64,000 nt of DNA from Candidatus Methanodesulfokora washburnensis (GCF_003947435.1 NZ_RCOS01000062.1:62001-126000), one strand, 5' to 3'. Counted from the stretch's first letter, positions 43,339 to 52,737 are shown. A program made the numbers and translations. The notes: a model not told the origin generated them from the letters alone.

Positions 43339-43968
43339 ATGTCTGCCTCAGAAAAATGCATTGAAAAACTTTTCATCGATATGAAGCAAAAATACATTGA
43401 AGAAAGAGAGAAAACAAGGGAGAAGTTCAAAAGAGAGGGAAAGCAGGTAATTTTTGTCCATGAGCTCTGTGAGTGCCCAGAGAAGAGGAGAATGAGGCAG
43501 AGGTTTCCGGATATAGAAAGAGCAGAAATTTACAATCCAAGATTTGCTGTTGGACAGCTGATAGAGGAAGCTTTGAGGCAGAGATTCAGGGGAGAGGAAA
43601 GGAAATGCACTAAAGAATTGACAGTTGATGGAAAGCCCTATTTAATAAGCGGAACGATAGACATAGTTGAGCCAGAAACAAAAATCCCAATAGAGGTTAA
43701 GTACCAAACCTCAATTCAGGACAAACCCTTTGAGCACCACATCTTGCAGCTCAGATTCTACCTCTGGCTAATTGGTTCTGAGAGAGGAGAATTGCTCTAC
43801 GTGAGCCCGGAGGGATTGAAATTCTTCATTATAAGGAAGCCGTTAACCGATAGAGAGGTAATCGAGCTAATAAAAGATGAGAAATCTCCCAGATGGCCAG
43901 AATGGGAGTGCCAGTACTGTCCATACAGGCAGTTCTGTAGCAAAAGCAACTGCAAACACAGAAAATAG
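43339..43968 (+). CDS. Cas4-like PD-(D/E)XK nuclease with Fe-S cysteines
   Basis: 209 residues. FVHELCECPEKRRMR supplies the first cysteine, ISGTIDIV and IPIEVKYQT give the nuclease Asp and ExK, and CQYCPYRQFC gives the C-terminal cysteines. This is the Cas4/AddB-type architecture with a [4Fe-4S] cluster. No CRISPR array or cas1/cas2 is present, so a role in element DNA end processing is more likely than adaptation. A terminator hairpin follows. Confidence 0.78.
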   Translation: MSASEKCIEKLFIDMKQKYIEEREKTREKFKREGKQVIFVHELCECPEKRRMRQRFPDIERAEIYNPRFAVGQLIEEALRQRFRGEERKCTKELTVDGKPYLISGTIDIVEPETKIPIEVKYQTSIQDKPFEHHILQLRFYLWLIGSERGELLYVSPEGLKFFIIRKPLTDREVIELIKDEKSPRWPEWECQYCPYRQFCSKSNCKHRK

Positions 43969-43988
43969 CTCTTTTCAGTTCTTTTAAT

Positions 43989-44024
43989 GCCAAAGGGGCA
44001 AAATACCCCTTTGGCTTCTTTTTT
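43989..44024 (+). terminator. Intrinsic (Rho-independent type) terminator
   Basis: GCCAAAGGGG, 7-nt loop, CCCCTTTGGC, then TTCTTTTTT. A perfect 10-bp stem with a T-run is the bacterial form and unlike the plain T-tracts after host genes. It closes the replication/DUF932/Cas4-like block. Confidence 0.7.
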
Positions 44025-44077
44025 AGCTTCAATAAAAAGCAAAATCTTTTATTTAGGTTTAAACACAAAGAATTAAA

Positions 44078-44314
44078 ATGGAGAAAAACATTAAAACACT
44101 TGAAGAGGAGCTGAACTCAATAATTGAGATCTGTGATGAGAAGATAAAGCATTATAGAGCCTTAGTTGAGGAATATCAGATGATAAAAGGCTCTGCTTTA
44201 TCACTGCTTAATTTGAACAACGACACAAAGAGAAAGGCCGTTTCCCTTATAGATGCCTTAAAGAGAATAAAGTATGCACTTTACGCCTTAATGGAGAGCG
44301 AAAATGAGGATTAA
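44078..44314 (+). CDS. Small helical protein of unknown function
   Basis: 78 residues, helical (KTLEEELNSIIEICDEKIKH), no family recognised. A TATA-like CTTTTATTTAGG lies about 25 nt before the ATG, so it may be leaderless. The end overlaps the next gene by 11 bp. Confidence 0.5.
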   Translation: MEKNIKTLEEELNSIIEICDEKIKHYRALVEEYQMIKGSALSLLNLNNDTKRKAVSLIDALKRIKYALYALMESENED

Positions 44315-44654
44315 AGTTAAAAACATCCTTTGCCCAATCTGCCACAGCAGAACCTATTTTACTGGAAAAGTGGTTTATGAAAACGAGAGAACTGAGGTAA
44401 TAGAGTGGAAGTGTTCCGAATGCGGTGCAATTATGAAATCGAGGCATGACAAGCTAGGAAAGAAATACAGCAAAATTGCAGGTAAAAGAATACTGAGTTC
44501 AAGACCTGCAATCTGGATCAGAAAGGGAGGCTATTGGGATTTGTTATTCTTTGAGGTCGGGAAGAAACTCTATGCTTTCCGTTCAATTGATGTAGAGAGG
44601 TTAGAAAGGGATGAGATTCTAGCAATACCTGTTTATCAGGTTATAGCGAAATGA
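44304..44654 (+). CDS. Zinc-ribbon protein of unknown function
   Basis: 116 residues with two CxxC pairs (CPICHSRTYF and CSECGAIMKS) forming a zinc ribbon, then a basic stretch (RHDKLGKKYSK) and a beta-rich end. Probably nucleic-acid binding. Coupled to the upstream small gene. Confidence 0.55.
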   Translation: MRIKVKNILCPICHSRTYFTGKVVYENERTEVIEWKCSECGAIMKSRHDKLGKKYSKIAGKRILSSRPAIWIRKGGYWDLLFFEVGKKLYAFRSIDVERLERDEILAIPVYQVIAK

Positions 44655-44958
44655 AAAAAGATTTTCTTTTATAAAATCTATTTTCTGAAAATATTCGATA
44701 ATACTTTAAAAAAAGGGACATGTTTGTTTTCATGTCCCCTAAATACTACTCTCCTTCTATTTAAAAATCTTTCGGTGCATCTCTTGGATGCGACAACATA
44801 GGAAGCCTACGATTATTAAGCCGTTAGGTTCCATACTTTTGAAAAATAATATTACCTCTCTCTTTTTATAAGGTATTATGGAAATATAGAATTAACTACA
44901 ACGGATTAAAATTATAGTTTTATTTTAGTTATAGTGATATATTTCAAATTTTATTTCA
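44655..44958. other. Gap with one hairpin, no gene
   Basis: AT-rich spacer between a plus-strand operon and the end of the minus-strand TPR gene. It contains GGGACATG, loop TTTGTTTT, CATGTCCC (44715-44738), which may end the plus-strand transcript. No ORF or RNA gene is recognised. Confidence 0.4.
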
Positions 44959-46038
44959 CTAGTTTTCTTCAATATTACTTTGAAGTTGTTTTTTACATTC
45001 TGCAATTAAGTTAGGAATATCCTCACTAGCAGGTAATTGAAGAAGTTTGGGTGCCTTCTTCCAGGATATTTCGAGATCTGAAAGTGCTTCACTAAGAAAC
45101 CTTTTGTATTCCTCCCGAGATTGTTCCTTTAAAAGAAGTGCGTACTTTTTCTTAGCATAACCTAATCGCCACCAGTTTGCAAAATTTTCCGGTTCTTCGT
45201 TGCATGCCATTTCAAGCCAATAAATTGCATCTTCGTAACGATCGAATTCAAGGTAAAAAACTCCTATTTTGTAAGGAATCTCCCCTGCTGAGAATTTTTC
45301 CTGTCTTGCCTTTTTAAATTTTCTTGCTATTTTTTCAGCTTTTTCGAGTTTCTTCTTTGCATCTTCTTCTTTTCCTTCTTCCTTCAAAGTAATACTTAAA
45401 AAAACTAGAGCCATATAATGTAGATTATTGATTTTAAAGGCCTTTCTAAATTTTTCCTCTGCCTTTTTAAGTTTTTCCATGCGCTCTATACTAGAAGGTT
45501 CCATAGTCATTGCTTGACCAAGAAGCATTTGGCCGTAAGTAAAATATATGCTGCTTTTCGTTTCAGGATTTGTTTTAATTTTAAGTAAGTTTTCATAGAT
45601 TTTCTGAGCCTCATCAAAACGCTTTTCTGTCGCAAGATACTTCGCGAAATCTCTAATCACTCGAGGATTACCCTCAGCAGAATTGATATAGCTGTACCCA
45701 AGTTGCGTAACTAAGTCAGTATCTATCTTAATATTTATCCCAGTTTTTTTAATTTTTAAAATAACTGTTATATAGTTATCAAATAAGGGAATAGGACCGA
45801 ATTGCTTCATCCACTTCTCTGCATCCTCTAAAGCCACCTTAATATCTTCCAGATTGAAAAAACCCTTCTCTGTGATGAAACTTAAATAGGCTTGGCGTAC
45901 AACTTTATCTTCTGGATGACTTTGTAAATATGCCCAAATTCTTATTATTGCGTTCTTTATTCTTTCTTTATCATTTGCATACTTCTTTTCTGAAGATAGA
46001 TATCGTACAAGTATCTCAGGATCCTCTATCCCCTCCAT
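44959..46038 (-). CDS. TPR-repeat protein
   Basis: 359 residues of helical repeats. Clear TPR pairs occur near residues 125-160 (FAKYLATEKRFDEAQKIYEN), 195-235, 250-280 (YKIGVFYLEFDRYEDAIYWLEMA) and after. No catalytic domain is seen. It may be a sensor or adaptor partner of the STAND NTPase encoded at 46686-49826, which ends in similar repeats; that link is an inference from position and repeat type. Confidence 0.7.
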   Translation of the reverse strand: MEGIEDPEILVRYLSSEKKYANDKERIKNAIIRIWAYLQSHPEDKVVRQAYLSFITEKGFFNLEDIKVALEDAEKWMKQFGPIPLFDNYITVILKIKKTGINIKIDTDLVTQLGYSYINSAEGNPRVIRDFAKYLATEKRFDEAQKIYENLLKIKTNPETKSSIYFTYGQMLLGQAMTMEPSSIERMEKLKKAEEKFRKAFKINNLHYMALVFLSITLKEEGKEEDAKKKLEKAEKIARKFKKARQEKFSAGEIPYKIGVFYLEFDRYEDAIYWLEMACNEEPENFANWWRLGYAKKKYALLLKEQSREEYKRFLSEALSDLEISWKKAPKLLQLPASEDIPNLIAECKKQLQSNIEEN

Positions 46039-46139
46039 TCTAACTATTCACCCGTAAATCTCAATGGGCTTTTGGCAAATTATAAATTTTTCGGATATCT
46101 CTAAAGATGAATAATAGTATATATTTATGCAAAAAGCTC

Positions 46140-46168
46140 TTGACAAATTCTTGATAATTTGGTAAAAT
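46140..46168 (+). promoter_or_regulatory. Consensus sigma-70-like promoter
   Basis: TTGACA (46140-46145), exactly 17 bp, TAAAAT (46163-46168). GGTGAAAG then precedes ATG 46186. This is textbook bacterial promoter spacing and lies immediately before a small gene. Confidence 0.6.
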
Positions 46169-46185
46169 GTCTATGGTGAAAGAAA

Positions 46186-46635
46186 ATGCTCATTAAAAAA
46201 GTAACTGGGTGCAGCTACAGAGAAATTGAAAGGCTAGCTAAAGAAGTGGATGTAGTAATTAGGGAAACATGGACTTATACGTATAAGGACGATAAGTCAT
46301 ACTCAGAATTTCTAAAAGCATTTGCTGCAAATCCATCGTATACCTATACGCATCCGCCCCTTCAAGGCTTACTGTTTGATTATGAAATATGGACTTCGAA
46401 TAGAGAATTAGCAAAAAGGATTCAAAAGACTTTTGGATGGCTTTCGATTGGAAAACCCCTAACGATTGGAGAATGGATCGGTAGGTTTATCGAGAGGGTT
46501 TGGACCAAAATTAGAAGAGGGCCTAGAAACATCCCTGCCTTTGAGACTTTGTATTGCCTATGGACAACTGCAGAGAGGGGTGAAGTCGAAAGAAAGCTAG
46601 CTAGCCTTTCAAAGAAGTCACAGGGCCCAATCTAA
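46186..46635 (+). CDS. Protein of unknown function between two TPR genes
   Basis: 149 residues, no family recognised. It begins LIKKVTGCSYREIERLAKEV and is rich in Trp, Tyr and Arg, with no signal peptide or clear membrane helix. It has its own bacterial-type promoter and is transcribed opposite to the flanking TPR and STAND genes. Confidence 0.55.
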   Translation: MLIKKVTGCSYREIERLAKEVDVVIRETWTYTYKDDKSYSEFLKAFAANPSYTYTHPPLQGLLFDYEIWTSNRELAKRIQKTFGWLSIGKPLTIGEWIGRFIERVWTKIRRGPRNIPAFETLYCLWTTAERGEVERKLASLSKKSQGPI

Positions 46636-46685
46636 TATTATTTCCCCCTTTCTCCTTTTTTTAATTTATATATTAACTAAGGGGG

Positions 46686-49600
46686 TTATTTTTCTATATT
46701 CTTATACATAAACCAATATATTGTTTCAGCAACTATTTTCTCGTAGCCAGTAGTTTCATCCTTTATTTTTTCATATATTCTTAGTGCTTCTTCCTTTTTT
46801 CCTAGTGCCCAAAATGCGTCTCCGATAAACCTGTAGGCCAAAATGTCAGATTCACTTCTAAACCGTTGTTTCTCCAATATAGCCAAGGCAATTGAGTAAT
46901 ACTTTAAGGCTTTCTCGTTATTTCCTTTTAACTCTTCTTGAACAGCAAGATCTAACAAATCTTCTACTTTGTAAAAGTCAGGAATTTTTTGCGTACTTTT
47001 GCACTTCTGCTGTAAGAAGGAAAGTGCTATTTCATCTCTCAAATCTTTTCTAATGGAGAGAGCGCGTTTGAGACATATTTTGGCTTCATTCCATTTTTGA
47101 AGTTGATAACTTACATGTGCAAACTGACTGAGGTTTTGTGCATTATTGGAATCTATTCTAATATACTTTAAAAAACATTCTCTTGCTTCAGATAGTTTAT
47201 GATATTTCACTAGCCTGTTTCCTACAAAATTCCACTCTTTGATATCTTTCAAATAGTATGCTACATCAGCGTAATACTTCCAAAATATTGACATCTCACT
47301 TTTCCCTAATTTTTCATAACTTACTGCTACATACAATAATATATCCGGTATAAAAGAAAATACCTTTTCTTTTTCCTTCATCTTAGATGTAAGAAAACTC
47401 TCTTTAAACTTCTCAAATGCATTAATAGTTTCTTGGTACTCATTTATTTTATACATCCAATTAATTAAGTTAAAATAGCTTATGGGGGGATTCTCTATTT
47501 CTGCGATTTTGAATAGGAATTCTTTTGCCTTTGGAATGTTTCCCATGCGTCTGTAGCATAGTCCAATTCTTCCATAAAACCAACTGAGATGCACTCTTTT
47601 TTCTACATCACCTAGATTATTTGATTTAAGGAGAAGATTAATCCCCCTTTCTAATATGGGTATTGCATCTTCGGGTTTTTCCATCACCAAGAGATCTTCT
47701 CCATAGTCTCCACAATTCTTCCAGTTATCTGGATTGAGCTGATACGCCTTTTCGGAACACTCAATGCGAGCCTGAACACATTTATAATAAAGATCAGGCT
47801 TGGTTCTTTTCTTAATCCCAGTTTCCTTCATTAATTCCACGATATAATTTCTTACAGTGCCATATCCTATTGAAGTGTTTTCGACTCTTGCGGATTGAAG
47901 ATAATTATCCAAGGCATTTTCTAGATCTTCAATTTTGCCTGTTACTTGGTAAGACAGCTTATAAGAATCGGCCAGCGTAAGGTAGGTTATGTAGTCTTTT
48001 ATTCCCTGCTCTTTCTGATACTTTATGACCTCCTTGTGTAAACTTTCGATTTTTTCCTTCCAACGCTGAAATTCCTGTGTGCCATGTTTGTATTTTGGCA
48101 AAATGCGTTTTTGTAAGTAATGAGCGTAACTAACAAGTGATCTTAAATGAGTTCTCACTCCCAACTTATCGAGGGCATTTTCGTAACAATAAATTACTTT
48201 TTCATCATCATAAACTGCTTTATATTTTCTCGCTAGGCTCTCCCATAATTCAAAAAGTTCTTCCCGCACATAATCAATGTAATCTTTTGGAAGTTTTGAT
48301 GATTGCCATAATTCACAAAAGTATTTAGTGGCATCGTCAAGATATTCCTCACCCATCTTGGCGAGATCAACGCATAAGAAAACATCTGCTTTATCTTTGA
48401 ACCCATTTCGAAGGTGATTTCTTAGACTTATGGCAATATCTTCTTTCATACGTTGAAATTGCATGTCATTTATTTGTTTATAGAACTCAACTATATCTTT
48501 AAGTGAATAATCAATTTTTTCGGGTTGAGTTAGTCCTATACTAAGGCTTTCCCTCAAATGACTATCCATTGAAAAAAATTCCACATCTTTAAAAACAGAG
48601 CATTGAAGAAGAGATCTTAGATTTTTAATTTTGGTTTTAATATCCTTTTTCATTTCTTTCTGGACTAGTTTATCTATAACGAAATTGAAAAAGTAAGAGG
48701 AAAAATCTTGGCTCATGTGGAGGAGCAAAAGAAGTAAAAAGGGAATGACATTGTCCTCATATACATAATACCCTCTTTTTATTGTTTGCCACATAAGATT
48801 GGCAATTCCTTGGGGGAACTGACTAAGAGTTTCCTCTGAAAAACTTCTATTATTTGATTTCAGATCAGTGACTATGTAGCGGATGTAAATAGGTTTTCCT
48901 TCACTTTTAGAAGCCAATAGGTTCATAACTATTTTTTCTCTATCAGAAGGAACCTCGTACTGAATCTTATAAGAGTTTAAGTATTTCTTAAGAATTGCTT
49001 CAGGGTTTAATTTTTGAGGAGTAATCTCATATACAAAATAATTCTCAGGATTCTCAAATATTGGTGCAAATTCCTTTTGCTCCCTAAGATAACCATATTC
49101 ATCATCTCTTATTGTAATGAGCACTTTAAAAGGACCGACTACTCCTTCCTCTGTTTTTCCTTCTGCAGCAGTTAATTCTCCGATGGCTAATTTAAATAAA
49201 TAAAAGCATCGTTTCTTAAAAACTTCATCACCATCTCCTCGTTGCGGTGCATCAAGAACAAGAAGTGTTTCCTCTGGTTTATACTTAAATAAATCTTCTG
49301 CCCATAACTCATAACCATTCGGGTTAAGAAAAATAATTCTTTTAAAAGGTCTAAGTTTACTTTGTAAGAGTTCATCGAGCCTCCAGAGCATATATGTAGT
49401 TTTTCCCATCCCGGCTTTTCCTGTAATTATAAATATTCTGTAAGGATCAGATAAATTGAGAGGTTGAAGCATAGAAAAATCTACTTCTTTTTTAATGTCA
49501 CTCCAGCTCCTTCTTAATATTGCTTCACCCTTAATGAATTTTCCGAGAAAGGGATCCTCTATGAAAGGTTTCGTATTAACCACTTTTTCTAGGTCCTTAG

Positions 49601-49826
49601 CATTTTTCACTTCATAAGTTGCTTTTATTTTTATTTTCGGGAGCCTTCTTTGGGATTTATACCTGAAACAAAGATCAAGAATTGGAGGAAGAATCTGTAG
49701 AATGATTATTAATACCGACAGAATAGACACTAATATTTGCCATGACAGGATAGTTGGGAAAAACAATGCTATTCCAACTAACATGATTATCGTTGTGACT
49801 ATCGTAATCAACGTTCTTCTTTTCAT
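46686..49826 (-). CDS. Membrane-anchored STAND-type P-loop NTPase with TPR repeats
   Basis: About 1046 residues. Two N-terminal membrane helices (TIVTTIIMLVGIALFFPTIL; LVSILSVLIIILQILPPIL), then an NTPase with Walker A IITGKAGMGKTTYM and Walker B TLLVLDAPQ, an RDDEY sensor-like segment, a helical region, then about ten TPR-type repeats to the end. STAND NTPases with C-terminal repeats are often signalling or anti-phage defence proteins in which the repeats sense a target. Start set at ATG 49826 (MKRRTL). It lies just downstream of the coupling ATPase gene. Confidence 0.75.
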   Translation of the reverse strand: MKRRTLITIVTTIIMLVGIALFFPTILSWQILVSILSVLIIILQILPPILDLCFRYKSQRRLPKIKIKATYEVKNAKDLEKVVNTKPFIEDPFLGKFIKGEAILRRSWSDIKKEVDFSMLQPLNLSDPYRIFIITGKAGMGKTTYMLWRLDELLQSKLRPFKRIIFLNPNGYELWAEDLFKYKPEETLLVLDAPQRGDGDEVFKKRCFYLFKLAIGELTAAEGKTEEGVVGPFKVLITIRDDEYGYLREQKEFAPIFENPENYFVYEITPQKLNPEAILKKYLNSYKIQYEVPSDREKIVMNLLASKSEGKPIYIRYIVTDLKSNNRSFSEETLSQFPQGIANLMWQTIKRGYYVYEDNVIPFLLLLLLHMSQDFSSYFFNFVIDKLVQKEMKKDIKTKIKNLRSLLQCSVFKDVEFFSMDSHLRESLSIGLTQPEKIDYSLKDIVEFYKQINDMQFQRMKEDIAISLRNHLRNGFKDKADVFLCVDLAKMGEEYLDDATKYFCELWQSSKLPKDYIDYVREELFELWESLARKYKAVYDDEKVIYCYENALDKLGVRTHLRSLVSYAHYLQKRILPKYKHGTQEFQRWKEKIESLHKEVIKYQKEQGIKDYITYLTLADSYKLSYQVTGKIEDLENALDNYLQSARVENTSIGYGTVRNYIVELMKETGIKKRTKPDLYYKCVQARIECSEKAYQLNPDNWKNCGDYGEDLLVMEKPEDAIPILERGINLLLKSNNLGDVEKRVHLSWFYGRIGLCYRRMGNIPKAKEFLFKIAEIENPPISYFNLINWMYKINEYQETINAFEKFKESFLTSKMKEKEKVFSFIPDILLYVAVSYEKLGKSEMSIFWKYYADVAYYLKDIKEWNFVGNRLVKYHKLSEARECFLKYIRIDSNNAQNLSQFAHVSYQLQKWNEAKICLKRALSIRKDLRDEIALSFLQQKCKSTQKIPDFYKVEDLLDLAVQEELKGNNEKALKYYSIALAILEKQRFRSESDILAYRFIGDAFWALGKKEEALRIYEKIKDETTGYEKIVAETIYWFMYKNIEK

Positions 49827-49831
49827 TGTTA

Positions 49832-52048
49832 TCAACCCCTGACTTCGAACCAACCCTTGAATTGATTTTGTTTCAATTCGTCGATGTTGGCTATTTTAAC
49901 TTTCAGATCTTTTCCTGGTTTCTCCTTTTTAAGCCTAAATATTGTTCTTAAGGCAACTTGAATGACTTTTCTCTTTGCGGCATCATCGCTAGCAATAATG
50001 TAGAGAGTATCTGAGTACTCTAGGTTTTTCCTTATGTTCGTCTCTACCTGTTGTTTTGGTGATCTATGCTCTATTTCAATCCTCAAGATTTCTCCGTTTT
50101 TCTCTGCGACCAAATCTGTGTAGCCCCTGTGGCTCTCAGTTAAATCTGTCTCTATCTTCTCCTCTGCCTTTACTTTATATCCTTCTGGCTCAAGCCATTC
50201 TTTAATAACCTCCAATGCCACTGCTTTAGATGGCTTCCCTCCTCCAAGCTCGTTTATAGCCCTATCTGAAGGAATTCCGAATTTCTCAGCAAAGGCAATT
50301 TCTCCCCACTTTGAGAGCCAATAGCAAAAACTTCTTCCAAGCTTTGTGAACTCTATCAATCCCTTTCCTCCATCTTTGGGTAATTTGGCGAATTCATAGA
50401 GCTTTTCCTTGAATTCTTTGTATTTCCTCGTTGAGCATCCCCATTCCTTAAGTTTTTTATTTCCCTCCTCATAGATATCCGCTGAGCTGTAGTTTCCAAC
50501 CCCAACAGCCCACAGAATAGCCTTTTCTAATGGATTTAGGGTTGCAATAATCTCCTCCAGTGCTGTTAACTTCTCTTTTTCTTCCTCAGGTTTTACTTTT
50601 TCCTTTTTAACTTCCTTTGGCTTTCTCTCCAGAAGATATTTCCTTCCAAAAACTATTTCTCCCATTAGCTTTTCAAACTCCTCTTTCTCAATTCCGAACT
50701 CCTCATAAGCTGGCAAAACTTCAGCAGTGTAAAGGGGTAAAACCCCTCCTTCAATCTTGTGCTTTGCGAAAAAGCACCTGTTTGGAAGCTGTTCAAGCTC
50801 CTGAATGTATCTCTCCCACTCCTCCTGATAAGTGAACCAATCGTAATCTGAATATTCTCTATTGAGCTTTACTGCTTTTACTTCTAATCCAGTTGTCTCA
50901 AATGCCTCCTTTGCTAAAATCTCAGCATCCCTCCTGCATACCCTGAAGTAGCACTGGATCCCGCAGTTTGTCAGAATTGAGTCCTGTAAATTCTTTGGCA
51001 ACTGAGATAGGTTCTGATGGGCTAGAATTAAAACCAAACCGTATTTCCTAGCCTCTGATAGGGTGTCGATGAATTCTTCAGTTGCAAAGTTCTGAAACTC
51101 ATCGATGTAGAGGTAGAATGGAACTCTTTTCTCCCTCGGTATATTAGACCTTGAGAATGCCGCCATCCTTATTTTCGTCATTAAAAGAGAGCCAAGCAGA
51201 TCCCCATTCTCCTTGAGCCTTCCCCTGTCCAACTTAACTAATAAGATCTTCTTGGTGTCCATTATCTCTCTCAGATTGAATGATGACTTTTGATGGGAGA
51301 ATATCTCCCTGATCCTGTCATCGGATAAAAAGGCATTGACCTTATTCAATGTCGATTCAATCCATTCCTCTCTGGTCTTAGGAGTTAAAGCATTGAACCT
51401 CTGAAAATACCTCTTTGCTATTGGATGAGTAACTCTCTCAAGGACATTATCCCTGAAATCATCATCTATTAAAAAGCGGGGCAAATTGTCCAAGGTTAGA
51501 TCAGCCTCTATCAAAGCTATAAGTGTGTTTCTGAGAAGATCCTCCATCCTAGCTCCCCATGAATCAATCCAGATCTTCTTGAATGCCTCTACCAATTCGG
51601 CTGCAATTTCAGCAGATGAAACTCCTTCAATTTTCTCCAGAGGATTGAAAGCAACAGTGTACCTCTCATCAGTGGGATCTATTAAAACAACTCTCTCCTC
51701 AATTTCCTCTCTTGGCAAAGCTAAGGCCAAATAGCCCTTAACATCCTCAATTAAGTCTCCATGTGGATCAATAACTCCAAAGCCATTTCCCTTTTGAATA
51801 TCCTGCCTTATAAGGAACTCAAGAAACTTTGATTTCCCAGTTCCTGAGGCACCGACAACATAAAAGTGGATTTTTCTATCCTCATCCTTTATCTTTGCCA
51901 TCTGCCACTCCTTCTTATTCTCAGAGTAGTACCAGCCCAAGTTTAGGGTCTCAACTTCCTCGTATTGTCCTACTGATTCCTGTTTTGCTTCTGCTTTTTT
52001 CCCCGTTTTCTCATCCTTCTTCCCAAATATCCTGTTTAAAAATTCCAT
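49832..52048 (-). CDS. TraG/VirD4-like coupling ATPase with extra C-terminal domain
   Basis: 738 residues. Walker A VVGASGTGKSKFLEFLI, then GVIDPHGDLIEDV and the Walker B YLYIDEFQNFATEEF, as in type IV coupling proteins and the TrwB AAD-binding family. The C-terminal 130 residues read like a PD-(D/E)XK fold (TDLVAEKNGEILRIEIEHRS). It would move or pump element DNA. No membrane helices are evident in this protein; the gene upstream, joined by ATGA, encodes a two-helix protein that may anchor it. Confidence 0.78.
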   Translation of the reverse strand: MEFLNRIFGKKDEKTGKKAEAKQESVGQYEEVETLNLGWYYSENKKEWQMAKIKDEDRKIHFYVVGASGTGKSKFLEFLIRQDIQKGNGFGVIDPHGDLIEDVKGYLALALPREEIEERVVLIDPTDERYTVAFNPLEKIEGVSSAEIAAELVEAFKKIWIDSWGARMEDLLRNTLIALIEADLTLDNLPRFLIDDDFRDNVLERVTHPIAKRYFQRFNALTPKTREEWIESTLNKVNAFLSDDRIREIFSHQKSSFNLREIMDTKKILLVKLDRGRLKENGDLLGSLLMTKIRMAAFSRSNIPREKRVPFYLYIDEFQNFATEEFIDTLSEARKYGLVLILAHQNLSQLPKNLQDSILTNCGIQCYFRVCRRDAEILAKEAFETTGLEVKAVKLNREYSDYDWFTYQEEWERYIQELEQLPNRCFFAKHKIEGGVLPLYTAEVLPAYEEFGIEKEEFEKLMGEIVFGRKYLLERKPKEVKKEKVKPEEEKEKLTALEEIIATLNPLEKAILWAVGVGNYSSADIYEEGNKKLKEWGCSTRKYKEFKEKLYEFAKLPKDGGKGLIEFTKLGRSFCYWLSKWGEIAFAEKFGIPSDRAINELGGGKPSKAVALEVIKEWLEPEGYKVKAEEKIETDLTESHRGYTDLVAEKNGEILRIEIEHRSPKQQVETNIRKNLEYSDTLYIIASDDAAKRKVIQVALRTIFRLKKEKPGKDLKVKIANIDELKQNQFKGWFEVRG

Positions 52049-52737
52049 CAGGATACACCCAAGAACCCTCTAGATCTCCTGTTTATCTTAGATGGATCCT
52101 GATTCAAGCTGAGCATCAGCTTCTCAACAGCCTTCAGCAAAGAGTGATGGCAGTTTGTTGCATAAGCAGAGAGATCTTGGAGCTCAAAAAGATCAAGATC
52201 TTTCGGAGTTTTAAGTCCAAATCTTCCCAGCGTCAGAAGGTAGACCAAAGCATCGATTAGAGATGGAGTGAATGTCAAATACCATGACACATCCAAGTTT
52301 TCTCCGTAGTCCCTTGCTCCTATGAATATATTGTAAGGGTGCAAGCTTGCGCTCCTCTCTCTGACCTTTAAAAATTCTCTCTCAGCTCCAATAATCCACT
52401 TCATTACTCCCGGAGCTATTTTTGTCCTCTCTGCCTCAACGTTTGGCGCCTTGCTTTCCTTTAAGAAGTTTTCAGTGTCCTTGAAGATCTCCTCTGATTT
52501 CCCACTACCCTTTTCAATTAAGATGCCCCAGCTATCGAGAACCTGCTCCTTCCTCAATATCCCTCCTGGCATCAATGCCAGAAATATGCTGGAGATTATC
52601 ATCAGGATTCCTAGGCCATAAAGCCATCCTGTGTTCACAAATCCAAAGGTCAGGAGCTGAATTAGGAAGGCAAAAATGATGAATAAAACTCCCAGAATTA
52701 GAACAAGGAACACTAACGATCTTGAAACTGGAGCCAT
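52048..52737 (-). CDS. Two-helix membrane protein, probable partner of the coupling ATPase
   Basis: 229 residues. Two N-terminal membrane helices (LVFLVLILGVLFIIFAFLI; WLYGLGILMIISSIFLALM), then a soluble domain with no recognised family. Its stop overlaps the ATPase start (ATGA), so the two are translationally coupled and likely act together at the membrane. Confidence 0.6.
   Translation of the reverse strand: MAPVSRSLVFLVLILGVLFIIFAFLIQLLTFGFVNTGWLYGLGILMIISSIFLALMPGGILRKEQVLDSWGILIEKGSGKSEEIFKDTENFLKESKAPNVEAERTKIAPGVMKWIIGAEREFLKVRERSASLHPYNIFIGARDYGENLDVSWYLTFTPSLIDALVYLLTLGRFGLKTPKDLDLFELQDLSAYATNCHHSLLKAVEKLMLSLNQDPSKINRRSRGFLGVS

Noticed and set aside
43339-43968. Cas4-like gene as evidence of a CRISPR-Cas locus
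   Set aside because: No repeats with regular spacers and no other cas genes anywhere in the window.
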